This document shows positions 34,801 through 46,323 of a stretch of 64,000 nucleotides of DNA, piece after piece. The position numbers and the translations under genes were made by a program. Each line of letters opens with the position of its first letter. The stretch's first letter is position 1. Where the stretch lies: assembly GCA_024663395.1 (NCBI GenBank), contig JANFAH010000031.1, forward strand, positions 736,629 to 800,628, in the 5' to 3' direction. Below the pieces are notes generated by a model. That model ran no database searches, was not told where the DNA came from, and worked only from the letters and a program-made list of their open reading frames with translations. Origin of the DNA: Pisolithus tinctorius. Lineage: Eukaryota; Basidiomycota; Agaricomycetes; Boletales; Pisolithaceae.

Positions 34801-37592
34801 CCCCGGACCATTACGGGGGACGACAGAGTCTCCGTCGCACGTATACTGGGAGAATTTGAGCTAAATACCCGCATGAGTTCAGCACAACCACTTACACTGG
34901 TGCGCATGAATTCGTTCTCCATAGCACCTCCCCACGCTGCATATATTCATTATACTTTTGCTCCATGAGTAAAGTTTGGTTGGACTCACAATAAGAAAGC
35001 GGGTTGATGTAATACTGACCACAGTTACTTTCAAGCACAGAAAGATGTAGACAAGAAGACGTACAATCCAGAATAGCCATCGCTTCATGTTAAATGTCGG
35101 TATCGTGTATCCGGTGTACTGCATCATATTGGGAACGAAAACCGTAGCCAAGCGGAATGCACTGTCGAAGTTGACGCATAGCAGTCCTAAGGTCCGGAAG
35201 AAACCTTGCAAAGCTAGGTATCCCGTGTAGACGAAAAGGTGGAAAGTCCAGAATCCACCTGCCGAACGTGCCCTGTAACGACATGTTAAAATTCAGGCTG
35301 AATGGGAGAAAGCTGGCGACGCACAGATTCGTCATGAAATAGACGATGACATCGAAGATAAAGACCCGGACAGCAGCAATAGGGATGTCCGCGAAGAAAT
35401 TGGCTAGGACGATAGCTGCCGGTCGATAGAATCCGTAAGACGTCTGCCCATCACCTCAGATACCAATTCGACGCATTCATCCACGAAACAACCAACCTGT
35501 TTGTTGACTATTGGCCTGCCGACCATTTGCAAAGGCATCTATATCGGCTCGTAAACACTCTGACCTAACAAAAAGCTATATGACTTACTTCTGCAAATGC
35601 CTCAATTATAACGGTAAGCATGGCAAGGAAGACCACGCCTCCACGCGGGAAAGCACCACCAGCAGTATCAGGCAAGTTGAAGTAGGCCCCACCAATGACC
35701 AACGCAAGAGTCTACGCATATTTTAAGTCGCTACAACATCTGACCGAGCAACAAACTCACAATAGCAAGCATGAAGCTGGTTACCAACTGGAATCGGTCC
35801 TGGCGACGGAGCCGGAACTGACGGATAGTGAGTGCTTTTACCTGGCCAAAAAATCCGAGTGTATATGGGCTCTTCTTCGAGACGCCTCGTCTCTTATCTG
35901 CGAGTACGGCATCCCGGAAGGCTTCCTGATCGATCTTTTCTGTCTCCATCTGATAGGTGAACTCTCGGTAGGAGTCTTGGAGGTCTTTGTATATAGGAGA
36001 TTTGCGCAAGGCAGCTTCAAGACCTTCGGGAGTGGAAGGCGTATTGCCTGAGGAGTGTCCGTCCGCGAACTGGCGTTCATTGGGGTCGGTGCAACCACTC
36101 AGGTAATCGGGGGTACTTTGTCGAGGCAGTGGACGATAGCCGAGGCCCTCGAAATATGAACGTGCTTCCGAAGGAGGACCAAAGTAGACTTGATGGCCCT
36201 TGTCCAGTACAAGCACCTTGTCGAACAGCTCGTATATGCTCTCGCTAGCTTGGTATCTTCGGAGGAGTTCTGAATAACTAATTGGAAGTATGCGCCTCGA
36301 CGACTTACAGAGTCACGAAAGTAGTTTGCCCAAGGACATCTGTCATAATCCGCAAACACTTGACGAAATCCAATGCCGTAGAAGCGTCCAATCCGCGAGT
36401 TGAGTTGTCCCAACATTGGACACGGGCACGAGTGGCCATCATCTCGGCTATACTGACACGTTTACGCTCACCTCCCGAAACACCACGTACGAATGCATTC
36501 CCAACAAGGGTATCCCGGGTATGTGGTATGTTGAGCATTTTGAGTACCGCATCTTGTACTGTTTTCCTGAATTCTTTAGAAGACACGTCCGGTGGGCGAC
36601 CCTTGGGGCCCGGCGTTTTCGTAGATAGGGCGAAGTCGAGACTCTGCGCTACGGTCAGGGTCGCGATGTGAATATCATCTGCACACAGATAAGAAGCGAT
36701 CTAAAAGTAGAATGCAGCATGGGAACAGCCAGCCTTTCACGTTACCTTCTTGGTTGTAGACCACCTCGCCGCGGTAGTATTTTGCCATCTCCTCCGCGTC
36801 GATTCCAGCATAAAGAACGTTACCGGAAACACTCGCGTAATCCTCTCTGTAGTTCGCAATAGTCTTCAAAAATGTCGTACAGCCTGCGCCTGGACAACCT
36901 AGCACAAGACACATCTCTCCAGGCTTTAGGACGCCGGATGACCTGAATGAGGTGAGCCTGAGACGTTCAAACCACGGGATGATCGATTACGCACTTGTGT
37001 AAGATGGTTCGAGTCAAAGGCTTTCTGTTCGGGAGGAAACTCATGAACAGGCCCCACAACCAAAGGAAGGGTGACATGAAAAATCCGATGACAGCATCTG
37101 AATGAAAGCTTCAGCTCACATGCTCAACAACATGTCTCCCATGAGTACGCACCTCCGAATGTCGGCATATATGCCTGCGGAATCCACCCCACGACCGTTT
37201 CAAACACATTCTTCACGTATTATGAAGTAACCCACCTTATAACCAGCGCCGCCGATGACGTTTACCTCCAGATCCTCCCAAGTGACGCCCACGTGCTTGT
37301 GCTTTATTCCCGCTGCCTGGTTTGCATCGTTGGATGAAGTGAGGTATTCACGCAGGTCGAACGGTTGCTCGTCACCGTCTTCAGGGTCTAGTTTTCCTTT
37401 TTCTACGTCAGGAGCGCCTGTATGAGACGTCACGGAGGCAGTTTTGGATGTCAAGTTAGAGCGGTGGACATTCCGAATTTGTGAATGTCTGGAGAGCTGT
37501 CGCACGAGCTCGTCAAAAGTTTCTTCTGCCTCCTGGATGTCGACACGAGAGTCCGCTGTCGCTGTTTCCATGTGCTGGACGCCCTGCGTCAT
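31805..37592 (-). CDS. PDR-type full-size ABC transporter (ABCG family)
   Basis: A plasma-membrane drug or lipid exporter of the fungal pleiotropic drug resistance family, arranged (NBD-TMD)x2, with many exons. NBD1 has the Walker A variant [12 protein letters not shown], signature [13 protein letters not shown] and Walker [13 protein letters not shown]. In NBD1 the catalytic Lys is Cys and the catalytic Glu is Asn, as is usual in this family. TMD1 follows at about 35850-34500. NBD2 has Walker A GASGAGKTT (split by an intron near 34075-34122), signature [15 protein letters not shown] and Walker [17 protein letters not shown]2 runs from about 33160 to 31805 and ends in FNILATI and a short basic tail. 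The N-terminus ([15 protein letters not shown]) is acidic and soluble, as expected. I saw no stop or frameshift, but I did not verify every TMD intron. Confidence 0.88.
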
Positions 37593-37720
37593 GTCGGGAC
37601 CACCAAAAAAATATTATATACTGTGTTTTTGTCCAACCAGAGGCGGGTTGTTCCGCCGGCCTTCAAATGACGGGAGGGAGAGGGGGAACTGAGGAGGCGG
37701 CGGATACACAGCGACTTCAG

Positions 37721-37729
37721 AACGCTTTA
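37721..37729 (-). promoter_or_regulatory. Candidate TATA box of the ABC transporter
   Basis: TATATAAAG on the minus strand, about 130 bases before the start codon at 37592. A second AT-rich site (TATATAATA) sits closer, near 37612-37620, but is probably too near the start codon. Confidence 0.4.
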
Positions 37730-39961
37730 TATATTCCATCAGTTCGTTGGTCATCCATATTTACCAACCAGTAAATGTTGCTTACAACAGCTCATCCAAG
37801 ACGATCCCGATCGGATCCCGGGATAATGACTTGACAATCCTGGGTATTCAATATTCACCAATGTCCGTCGGATTGGATACCTGATACAGATTGATTCAAT
37901 GTGGCGGTACCGGGGTGCAAACTGGTGCAAAAGACTCACGCAGAGTCATAGTCATGAGCCAAGCCCAAAACCTGACTCGCATGCACGGCAACAACACGGC
38001 AATGACTGACTGACAAGCGAGTCAACCAAACCCGACAGACCATGTACAACAACACCGCTCCACGGTATTTTCTCTACTAGCCCCTGACATACAATATTTA
38101 CCACCCAAGGTACTCCTAAGTGTCCCGAGGTACGTAGGGTGTAAACTGGCTTATCTCGCGTTACATAAACCCGGTACGCACACATATACAAAGAGAAGTG
38201 TGGAAGCTTCCTCGGCAGCTCCCCGCAAAGTCCGATCAACCCACGACAGACCTGGTTCGAGTCAAGTCATCGGGAATTACCAGTCACCAGAGGGTGGAAG
38301 GCTCTAAACTCTTAGTCAGCAGTGCATCGGCTGTGATGGTGAACCGACCCTCGGTCTTTTCACAGTATACCTATTTCTGTTGGCCGGTACTTATCTCTAC
38401 CTCCAGGCGTGTGGAGCGGTGATGGTGATCAAACAGTTGAAACCTGTAGCCTGGTCCAGTGATTCGGAAACGGTCTGAGACCTCACATCAACTATCAGCA
38501 TGCTGACAACTACTGGATCATGCACGCGTCTACGGCATGTGCAAATGAAATCCGTTAGGCCGGTTTCACTCATGTTTTGCAACCGAAAATGAAGAACAGG
38601 GTTCAGGGGGACCCCAACTTCATGTAAAGCTGCAAGCAACTGTACCACGTCAAGAGTGATTGCGTAGTGAAGTGTTAGTAGGCATGTCTCAGTGTGGAAG
38701 TGTCGTATGTAGCGAAGATTTGTGGATCGTTGGTGGTCGAAGTGCTGAGGAGTTGCAACGAGCGCGCAACAAGTTGCTCGAGCACATCCTAGATTTTTCC
38801 CACACACGACAGCAAACTTTCTAGACAATGTGCTGGACTGCGTACTGAGGTCGGCTGGGATATTCGTGGCATGACGCAAAGCAATCTGACACACCCAAAG
38901 GGTCAAGTGGTGGTGGGTAACGGTGTCAGCAGAACGTAGACGTTAGACAGCTTGCCTGTTGTGACGTAAGTGCTGGACGATCAGTCACTGAAGATGCGCC
39001 ACTGGGGCTCTATTAGGTAACGAGCCTCAGAATTAACGTGCCTGGAAAAAGGGGGTTGCACAGGGCTGCACGAAACTGCAAACTGCAATGTTCTTCGGGA
39101 GTTGCCGCCTTTTGGACAAAGTGGAGCCTTCGCAAACCACCAAGCGTGTTCCCGCAAATGAAACAGAAATCAGAATGCAAAATAGCCTTGTAACGAATTG
39201 GAAGTAATGTTTTACACCGCGAGCAGTTGGAACAAATTCGGAATGGTCTGAGCACCGAGTCTAACATTAGAGGCTGCTGACCAACGAAACATCAGCCCAC
39301 GAAGAGACCGGCCTACAGATAGGCATCGAAAAAGGTTAAATTCGAGGAACTAGTAGGTGACATGCGGTACCGCCGCCCACCCAAAGTAGGTGTTGGCGTC
39401 AGTATCCATGTTCGCCGCCTTACATGGGTTTAGAAGGCAACTGGGTTGGGAGCACGCCATAGCGTTTTTTGATGGTGACGCGATGTCGTGAGTACTTGTC
39501 ATCAGGCGAAAATCGCGCTAGAGGCCCCTAGGATGTGAGAAGAAAGGTTTATAATACGGACTTGAACACACCTGGGTGCGCTGATTTAGTGATGCTACCC
39601 TTGTCGGTCAATTTCTGGAACGACAGTGAGACAAGCTCTCAGCCGTACGTTAAAAAAGTCACCGACGTACTTTGAGGGTATAAACCCTGTTTCCGTTCTC
39701 GTCAAGGGTATACATCAAATGCATGGCTGGAGTGATGATGGCGGCTGCTCAGCGAACGTCGACGAGTAGCGGCAAGTGTGCAGAGTTCCCACGGGTGGCG
39801 ATGACGTCAGCATGCTAATCTGAACGGCACGAAGGTGGCAAAGCTTGGCAAAGACGCGTCTCCGTAATACTATTCTCACCGGGCTGTGTGCTACATGAGC
39901 GACCTCCCGCTCTCCCTAATACTTTGGACTTGGACCGTTTAGCTACCTCTGCTGACTGGAG
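37730..39961. other. Intergenic, one orphan open frame
   Basis: Contains no recognised gene. A 169-codon minus-strand frame at 38397-38906 has no motif I know and no supporting introns. It might be a lineage-specific gene or chance. Confidence 0.45.
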
Positions 39962-41389
39962 ATGGCCAGGACCACTAACATCCATTTATTTCCAGACCCG
40001 GGCACGGTCATTAGACCTATCCACGTCTACTCTGAAGAGCAGACCGCTCAAATAGAGGAACTTCGTCAGGTAAGCGCGCATGGGGAGCGACTTGTTTCAA
40101 TGCTAATCGTTTCACGGATTTTCTTAATGGATACGGATCAAGTATGCACACTCGCTCGTTCTTCCGGAGTCAGACTCATACTACAACTGGGAACTCCGGT
40201 GGCTGAACAAGCCAGACACTATACCCCGGTACATGCGGGCTGCCAAGTGGAAAATGAACGACGCGCAGAAACGAATAAAAGGGACACTCGAATGGAGGAG
40301 GGAATTCAAGCCTGACCTTATTCCCCCTGACGAGGTTGGCGTCCCTGAAAGTTGCGTGGCGGTGATGCGTGATCTCACTACCGACGTATTTGCAGGTCAA
40401 AATCGAGAGCGAGACCGGTAAGATGTAAGTCCTTCGAGAATGTCTGCCTTGGCCGTTTGTTCGGGGGGCTGAAAGGAACGTGTCGAGTCTCTTGAATGGA
40501 TTCGACAAAGACGGACGTCCCATCATTTACATGCGTCCTGGTCGTGAAAATACCGAAACGAGTCCTCGCCAGCTGAGGCACCTTGTGTGGTGGTTGTAAG
40601 TTGTCTCTGCTCATTCTCCCTACTTTCTTACATTTCGATAGAGAACGGGCAAAGGATATGATGCCTGCAGGTCAAGAGACCCTCGTCATTTTTGTGGATT
40701 ATAAGACGGCAACTCTTCGCACGAATCCCTCTGTATCCGTTGCAATTAAGGTGAGTGACCCTTTCATTGGGTGTAAAAAAAAGCGGTTACCAAACGAAAG
40801 GTAGGTCCTCAGCATCCTCCAGCAACACTACGTCGAGACGCTGGGACGTGCTATCATCGTCAATCTCCCCTTTATCCTCAATTTCTTCTACAAGGGCATT
40901 GCACCTTTCCTAGACCCCGTCACGCGTGATAAGGCGAGCTTCTCGTTTTGCTCCAAAAGCAGTCTGGTCTGATCCGATTGTCTTAGATGCGTTTCAATCC
41001 GGTCGTCACGGAACTTATTCCCGAGTCTCAGCTGGACTCCGAATTTGGAGGAGCTTACGAATACGAGTTTGATTACGAGTCGTACTGGAAGCAGGTTGTA
41101 GAGTGCGTTGATATCCCCACGCGTGAGGTCGACTGATCCCCCTCATGTAACTTACAGCCACTGTGGAATTGCTCCAGACGGGACACGGCTACCGGGATAT
41201 TTCGATGGACCAAAGTCTGCAATCACCGCTCCCGAGAATGGTGTGGTTCCAACTACGGTGTAAGGTCTTTTTTTGTGACGGCCCTTAACTAACATACTGA
41301 TTTTCCCTGTTAGAGACGTTGAAGATATCTCTAAGGAGAAGGACGCAGAAGCAAGGCATGAGGCCCTAGAAGAGGAGGCGATATTCTAG
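39962..41389 (+). CDS. Sec14-like (CRAL-TRIO) lipid-transfer protein
   Basis: A soluble phosphatidylinositol/lipid exchange protein of roughly 320 residues in about nine exons. After a short N-terminal leader comes a CRAL-TRIO N-terminal region: ESDSYYNWELRWLNKPDT, then MRAAKWKMNDAQKRIKGTLEWRREF. The lipid-binding domain follows, with NGFDKDGRPIIYMRPGREN, QLRHLVWWLERA, IFVDYKTATLR, LSILQQHYVETLGRAIIVNL, PFILNFFYKGIAPFLDPVTR and, last, LIPESQLDSEFGGAYEYEFD. These blocks are the usual Sec14 order. Introns join near 40069-40141, 40337-40394, 40417-40479, 40597-40641 and 40749-40803. The C-terminus is acidic (DVEDISKEKDAEARHE). No transmembrane segment is seen. The ligand cannot be told from the sequence. 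Confidence 0.87.
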
Positions 41390-41885
41390 TATAGTCAAGG
41401 AATCGTAGATAAGATGTCCATAGAAGTCGCTCTTACTAATCAACAGTAGACTAGAATTCCCATGTGCTCGGATTGTTTGTCTTCCCCACATCCACCCGCC
41501 AACGAGAGCCACCAGATAAATTCGTTAATTCCCCTGGGTCAGCCACCCCCCCGCCACAGCAGCATAAACAAGTCCCCACTAACGGGAACTTGGCCGCGTC
41601 GTGGTCAGTAGACACAGCGAAACTTGATATTTTCATTTTTGTGGGGGTGATTGGCAACTGCGATTGGGATTCGTATCCGTACTAAGCGGCACCTTGCGAA
41701 AGAAAGACAGAAGGATCGGAAGATGGTCCGACAGACGAAGCAGACAGTGCGTGGCGCCTTTCCTGAACTCTCCATTTAGCCTACAGCGACCTGAACTATT
41801 CTCCGTTGGACATGGACATGACGCGCTTACGATGTATTCGTCTGCGTTCCCCTATCGCCAACTTGCCAAATCCTGTATTTAATAG
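41390..41885. other. Unresolved 5' region of the zinc-finger gene
   Basis: The first coding exon of the next gene should lie here. Candidates begin at the Met codons at 41811 or 41832, the latter reading MYSSAFPYRQ in the same frame as the next exon but followed by two stops (TAATAG at 41880-41885). I found no good donor that restores the frame. Confidence 0.4.
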
Positions 41886-43517
41886 TCCGTCGAGAAAAAG
41901 GAGTCACACAAGAGGAAGGCGACACCTTCGACCGAGGATTCGGTATTGAAGAAGAAACCAACGGTCGAATCCGCAGTGTGGGCATGCAAGATTAGTGGAT
42001 GCGGAAAGACATTTGCAAGAGAGGCAGATCTCAAGCGACACCAACGCACGACGAAATTGCATTCTCCACCCTCATTGTGAGTTCTTTCACTGTAACATTG
42101 TACCTGCAGGGTGGGGCTTGAGTCAGTGACCACTAGCGCTTGCCCCCAATGTGATGCTGCGTTCACCCGGGTGAGTCTCGCGACGTGCATTTCACTGAGA
42201 CTGGGCTAACGCCCAGGTATTAGACGGACGCCCTTCGGAGACATCAGAAATCAAGGTTCATTCTAGTTGGCGCATTCGTTTGACAAAGGCTTATGTGTGT
42301 GTTTAGACACAACGGCGTCGTGATCGAACCTTCAGACCCCGAGAGGAAGAACGGCATGACGCCCGAGAATCTGCAATCATCAAGTTCGAAGCCAAAGAGC
42401 CGTAGCAGATCTACATCCAAGGGTAGGGATAACCCCTCAGCCCACTCTTCCGTGTCTGTTCCTCAAACTTCCGTACCTCCTGGCGGACCTCAAACCTACT
42501 ACCGGCAACACACACTACCAGGAAGTATGTATAGTCTTTTGGTCACTCCATCGCACATACCTGACCATACCATTTATGCAGTGTTAATGCCATGCAACCT
42601 ACTTGTCGACGGACAGTACCCCCCTCCGATTGGCCTTCCCACATCCGCTGCTCGCCTACATCAACCGCCCTGGACGCACCCGCACCATCCCCCATGGGGT
42701 GATGGGTCACAGATTCCGCCACCTCCTCCACACATAATTGCAATGGGCTATCCACCCCCTCATCCAGCATATTACCCCTCGCCGTATTACCGATCTAGCA
42801 CTGTACCACCTCACCTTGACTTGGTTTCGCCTCCCCTTCCACCGCAACATCAACATCAATCACCAAACAGTGCAGGGTCCCCGCATCAGGCTGACTCGTC
42901 GTCTTCGCGCACGGCAAGCCCCGCTGTAACGGGCAATGTCGGCGCGGATCATGGCGATGGAAACTCGGAAACGCCGAGTACAGTACCCGTCATCGACCCG
43001 TCGTTAGATATGGGTGCTTCTCTGGATGAAAGCTGTCCAGATGCCAAGGCACCAGCAGCATTGGGGGGAGTTGTAGGTGCAGTGCTCAAGTCCGCGTCTG
43101 AAAATAGGGGATCTTCAGTGAGTTCCGGAGGGAAGACCGATTTGCCACCTCCAAATGGGCAGATCGAGGTTGGAGATGTCTCCGGAGATTCGGAGCCGAG
43201 TACACAGGATGGGTCCTCTGCGAGTACGGCAGTGGGGGGGATACCTCCGACTGACGACACTCCAAACCCTGCGTATGCGTCACCAGACTCGACGATACAG
43301 TATCCCCCTGAAATGGAGCAGATGTTGACAGAAGACGGGGAGCCGATGTTGAACCCGGGTTAGTCTATATCTCCTTTCGTGCTTGCGTTATCTTCTGACA
43401 CGTCTGTCAGCTGAGTTGTTGACGCAGGTTAGTGTAAACGACACGAAGGTCACGGTGCTCGATCTAATGCTGCACGTCCTGAAACAGGAATCGCTAGCTT
43501 CTCCGTCTCCTTCATGA
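41886..43517 (+). CDS. C2H2 zinc-finger protein, probable transcription factor
   Basis: Two adjacent C2H2-type fingers: ACKISGCGKTFAREADLKRH, with its last His six residues further on, and CPQCDAAFTRTDALRRHQ with its final His after KSR. They are split by introns at about 42077-42110, 42171-42226 and 42259-42305. A basic patch before them (KKESHKRK, KKKP) could be a nuclear signal. After the fingers come about 330 residues rich in Ser, Pro and His, with poly-Pro and PPHP runs, then an acidic Ser/Thr-rich stretch of activation-domain type. The last exon gives AELLTQVSVNDTKVTVLDLM and a short tail ending SPSPS, reached through an intron at about 43359-43410. A probable nuclear DNA-binding regulator; the target is unknown. 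The 5' exon is unresolved, so the true start lies upstream. Confidence 0.78.
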
Positions 43518-43893
43518 GACTGTACGACACTCATTGATTCTACGTACCATGCATACATCATTCTCCCTGCGCTTTTGCGGGATTTTTCACGCATTGACAG
43601 ATTCACACGTATCCGTGTTTCATCATCAGGATTTTATATAATGATCAATTTTCGTCGGTTAATAACGTTCCTCTAAGTATAATAGACGCACGCTTTACGA
43701 TTCCTAGTTCTTTATCGGTTGTATACACTGGATTTACACTGGAAATGCATCCGCTTTCGACAATGTGACACTGATATAGCTGGGAATAAGAAGATCAAAA
43801 TGCTAAAATGCCTCGGAGAACATGGTATCTATGCAAAATAGACGGGATGCGTTGGAGACAATGCGTATGTGTATGGGGATGCCCTTGCGAAAA
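43518..43893. other. Intergenic between convergent genes
   Basis: 3' flanks of the zinc-finger and adenosine kinase genes; nothing else seen. Confidence 0.5.
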
Positions 43894-45242
43894 TCATAGA
43901 ATTTGGACTTTCGGCCACTTGAATTGAGGACCAACCTACGCGGCACATGTCATCAATATCTAAGAACACTGACAAGGGTTTGTGGAAGAAATACCATCTG
44001 GACACACATGGCACCCATCTTGTGTCCGACCTCAACACAATCGTCAAGGTTCTTGCCCGCAATGAGGGCACCGAGGAAGCCCCCCGCGAATGCATCGCCA
44101 GCACCATTGGTGTCTACGATCAGGCTATCGGGAATTGGTGTCACTTTATACACCTTGACATCGTCTGAATCTACGCTAGACACGAGCACAGTCGGTTCAG
44201 GTCCACGTGTAATGACGACGATACGCGGCTGTTTCAGGTTTGCTTTCGGCAAGAGTGCGATAGCTCTGGCAGTTAGGACGAGGTTCTTAGGTTCCGGAAG
44301 ACCTGTCGCGGAGGCATATGCTTCGGCCTCAGTCTCGTTCCCGATGATGATGTCGCAGTAGGGAAGGACACTCTGTAGTTGAGCAATGAAGGACTGTGCA
44401 ATGAAAGGCGCGGCGAGGTTCAGTGCGAACATCTGTCAGAGAGTTTCAGCGGCCCCAAAGATGTAGGCTTGACCTTTGGGACGAAGTAGTATGTACTTAC
44501 CTTAGAGGCTGCTGCTGCCTTTTTTCCGATCTCAAGCACAGACTCCGTGCCATGTGTGAGGAAGTAGCCATCCACGTAGATATATCCGGCGGCATCCACC
44601 AGAGGCGCCACTTCTGGTGACGAGAGGTGGGATTTCTCGAACTTCTCTGCAGCTCGTAGAGTTGGAACGAGGGACCTGGACTCGACTAAGTTGGTTACGT
44701 GTGCAGGAAAGGTTACGACTCCGCACACTCACCGGTGATGACCAGTTAGTATAACAGCACAGGCGCCTGTTTTCTCTCCCGTTTTAACGAGATAACGGTC
44801 GTGGAGACCTTCTCGTTTGTTCGCAGCGCGAAGTCGGTCTGCGAACTCGTCGTCACCCACACACCCGACGTAGACGACGGAGTCAGGGAGCAGAACATAC
44901 TAAGGGCCCAGGTGAAACTGTTAGACAGGGCGGCCTCGAGGCGCTGATTACTGGATATAACCTCACAGCAGCGGCTCTAGCAGCGTTCTGAGACCCTCCT
45001 CCAGCGACATATGTAACGGGGTAATTCTGGACGAGCTCGTCATACCTGAGGGTGGTTGTCAGTATTGATTGATTACGAGTGAGCGCTTAGCGGGCGTACA
45101 TCGGCATATGCCTTTCCTCTGCCAGAACGGCATCGTTGGCTTTGAGACCATATTTCTCGAGTAGCGCTTCCCCATCCCTGACCTGGATGTCCAACAGGGG
45201 ATTTCCAATGCAGAACAGCTTGTATGTTGGTACGGTAGCCAT
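43894..45242 (-). CDS. ADO1: Adenosine kinase
   Basis: Phosphorylates adenosine to AMP with ATP. In fungi it removes adenosine made by S-adenosylhomocysteine breakdown. It is a PfkB/ribokinase-fold cytosolic enzyme. About seven exons join cleanly: exon 1 KLFCIGNPLLDIQV, then YDELVQNYPVTYVAGGGSQN, VVYVGCVGDDEFADRLRAAN, SLVPTLRAAEKFEKSHL, FALNLAAPFI, IIIGNETEAEAYA, and the PfkB signature DTNGAGDAFAGGFLGALIAG with the catalytic Asp, ending GPQFKWPKVQIL. Length is about 345 residues, usual for the family. The frame is open in every exon I checked. A disabled copy of this gene lies at 50482-51816 in the same orientation, so this one is the functional member of a duplicated pair. Confidence 0.93.
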
Positions 45243-45613
45243 GTGGGAGATAAGTAGATAGGAAGCATGCGTCCCTGACGTCCTTCGACCGAAACCTAGC
45301 TCCGGGCAGAACTTTGCGGCGTGGATCGTCGCATTTCCTAGTAGGGGGGATGGCAATATCATCTTTAGCTAGGTGGATAATCAATAGCTAGCATATTACA
45401 GTCAGCCTGGGACGAGCCCGCCCTATTGCAGTGTCCTGGTCTGGCCGGGGGTCCCCTCGCTCATCCAAGTTTTTCGTGGAAAGCAGGAAGCCGTGCGGGT
45501 CAAATGATGAGAAGTATGGGAGAAGGGGATACGCGACTTGCTTCCTGAGATTTTGCTGGACTGTAAACCAATCCTCGATATGTGATGCCTGTGCCGGCAA
45601 TTCCTCGGTATTG

Positions 45614-45642
45614 GTATACAGCACAGTTGCTCATCATGCATA
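45614..45642 (+). repeat. Foldback arm, left
   Basis: A 29-base arm, GTATACAGCACAGTTGCTCA onward, that matches the reverse complement of 45705-45733 at 27 of 29 positions. The arms are separated by 62 bases. Confidence 0.75.
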
Positions 45643-45704
45643 ACTTCGGACCAGTAGAAACTGACATCTGGTACTGCAACAATCTAATAATGGAAAGAAA
45701 CAAC

Positions 45705-45733
45705 TATGCATTATGAGCAACTGTACTGTATAC
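45705..45733 (-). repeat. Foldback arm, right
   Basis: Partner of 45614-45642. Weaker matches continue outward in both arms (GGCAAT and TGCC words), so the original inverted repeat may have been about 55 bases. Translated away from the loop, both arms give VYSTVAH, which hints at an inverted duplication of coding sequence. Confidence 0.75.
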
Positions 45734-46323
45734 TTGTTGCATTGCCCGCCAGTCGTCACAGCACCGGTTTCCAATGCACGTACGGCATGGGCGGCAATCC
45801 TGGGCCTTTCGCCACTTGCTCAAGCAGTAAAGCCGAATTTCCTCTCGCCTTTCCCACCAACTTGCTTCGCACCTATCGGTGAGCACTGCGCGGTCCATCG
45901 CCGCGTTTGTGGACTGACGTCCGTGTAGTGTTATCCGAGCCGCGTCGGAGAAGGTCGAACTCGGAGTCGTTGGCGTCGCTCTCGTCGTCCTCGGTGAACT
46001 CAGAGAGCTCCGGGATCTGCGATAGAGTCACATTTGTCAACATCACTGCCGACTCTCTGCCCGTCCTTGGAGTAGTCATACAGACGCACAAGATTGCCTG
46101 CGCTACACTCCGTGTCTTCACCTCGGCTTCTTTTGCGCTGTTCAATTAGCCTCCCTGATTCGAATAGCATTCTAACACGCAAGGTTGTTCACCCTCTTTA
46201 TTTGTTGTTTCTAAGGGTAATGTAGGGTTCAGCTGTCTCTGTCTTATTGAAATTGATCACCGAACTTGGTATGAAGGCAGAACCATTTCCGCTGTGTATA
46301 TCATCCCGGTGTAACTGCATTCA

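Larger units (their letters stand above)
45243..46323. other. Intergenic with a foldback sequence and a possible small gene
   Basis: Contains the inverted repeat described separately. A minus-strand frame at 45873-46145 encodes an acidic stretch (ELSEFTEDDESDANDSEFD) that looks protein-like and may continue into the frame at 45704-45898. I could not define a start or identify a family. Confidence 0.4.

Noticed and set aside
31805..37592. Missing catalytic Lys and Glu in NBD1 as a loss of function
   Set aside because: Fungal PDR transporters normally have these changes in NBD1, so the protein is not abnormal.
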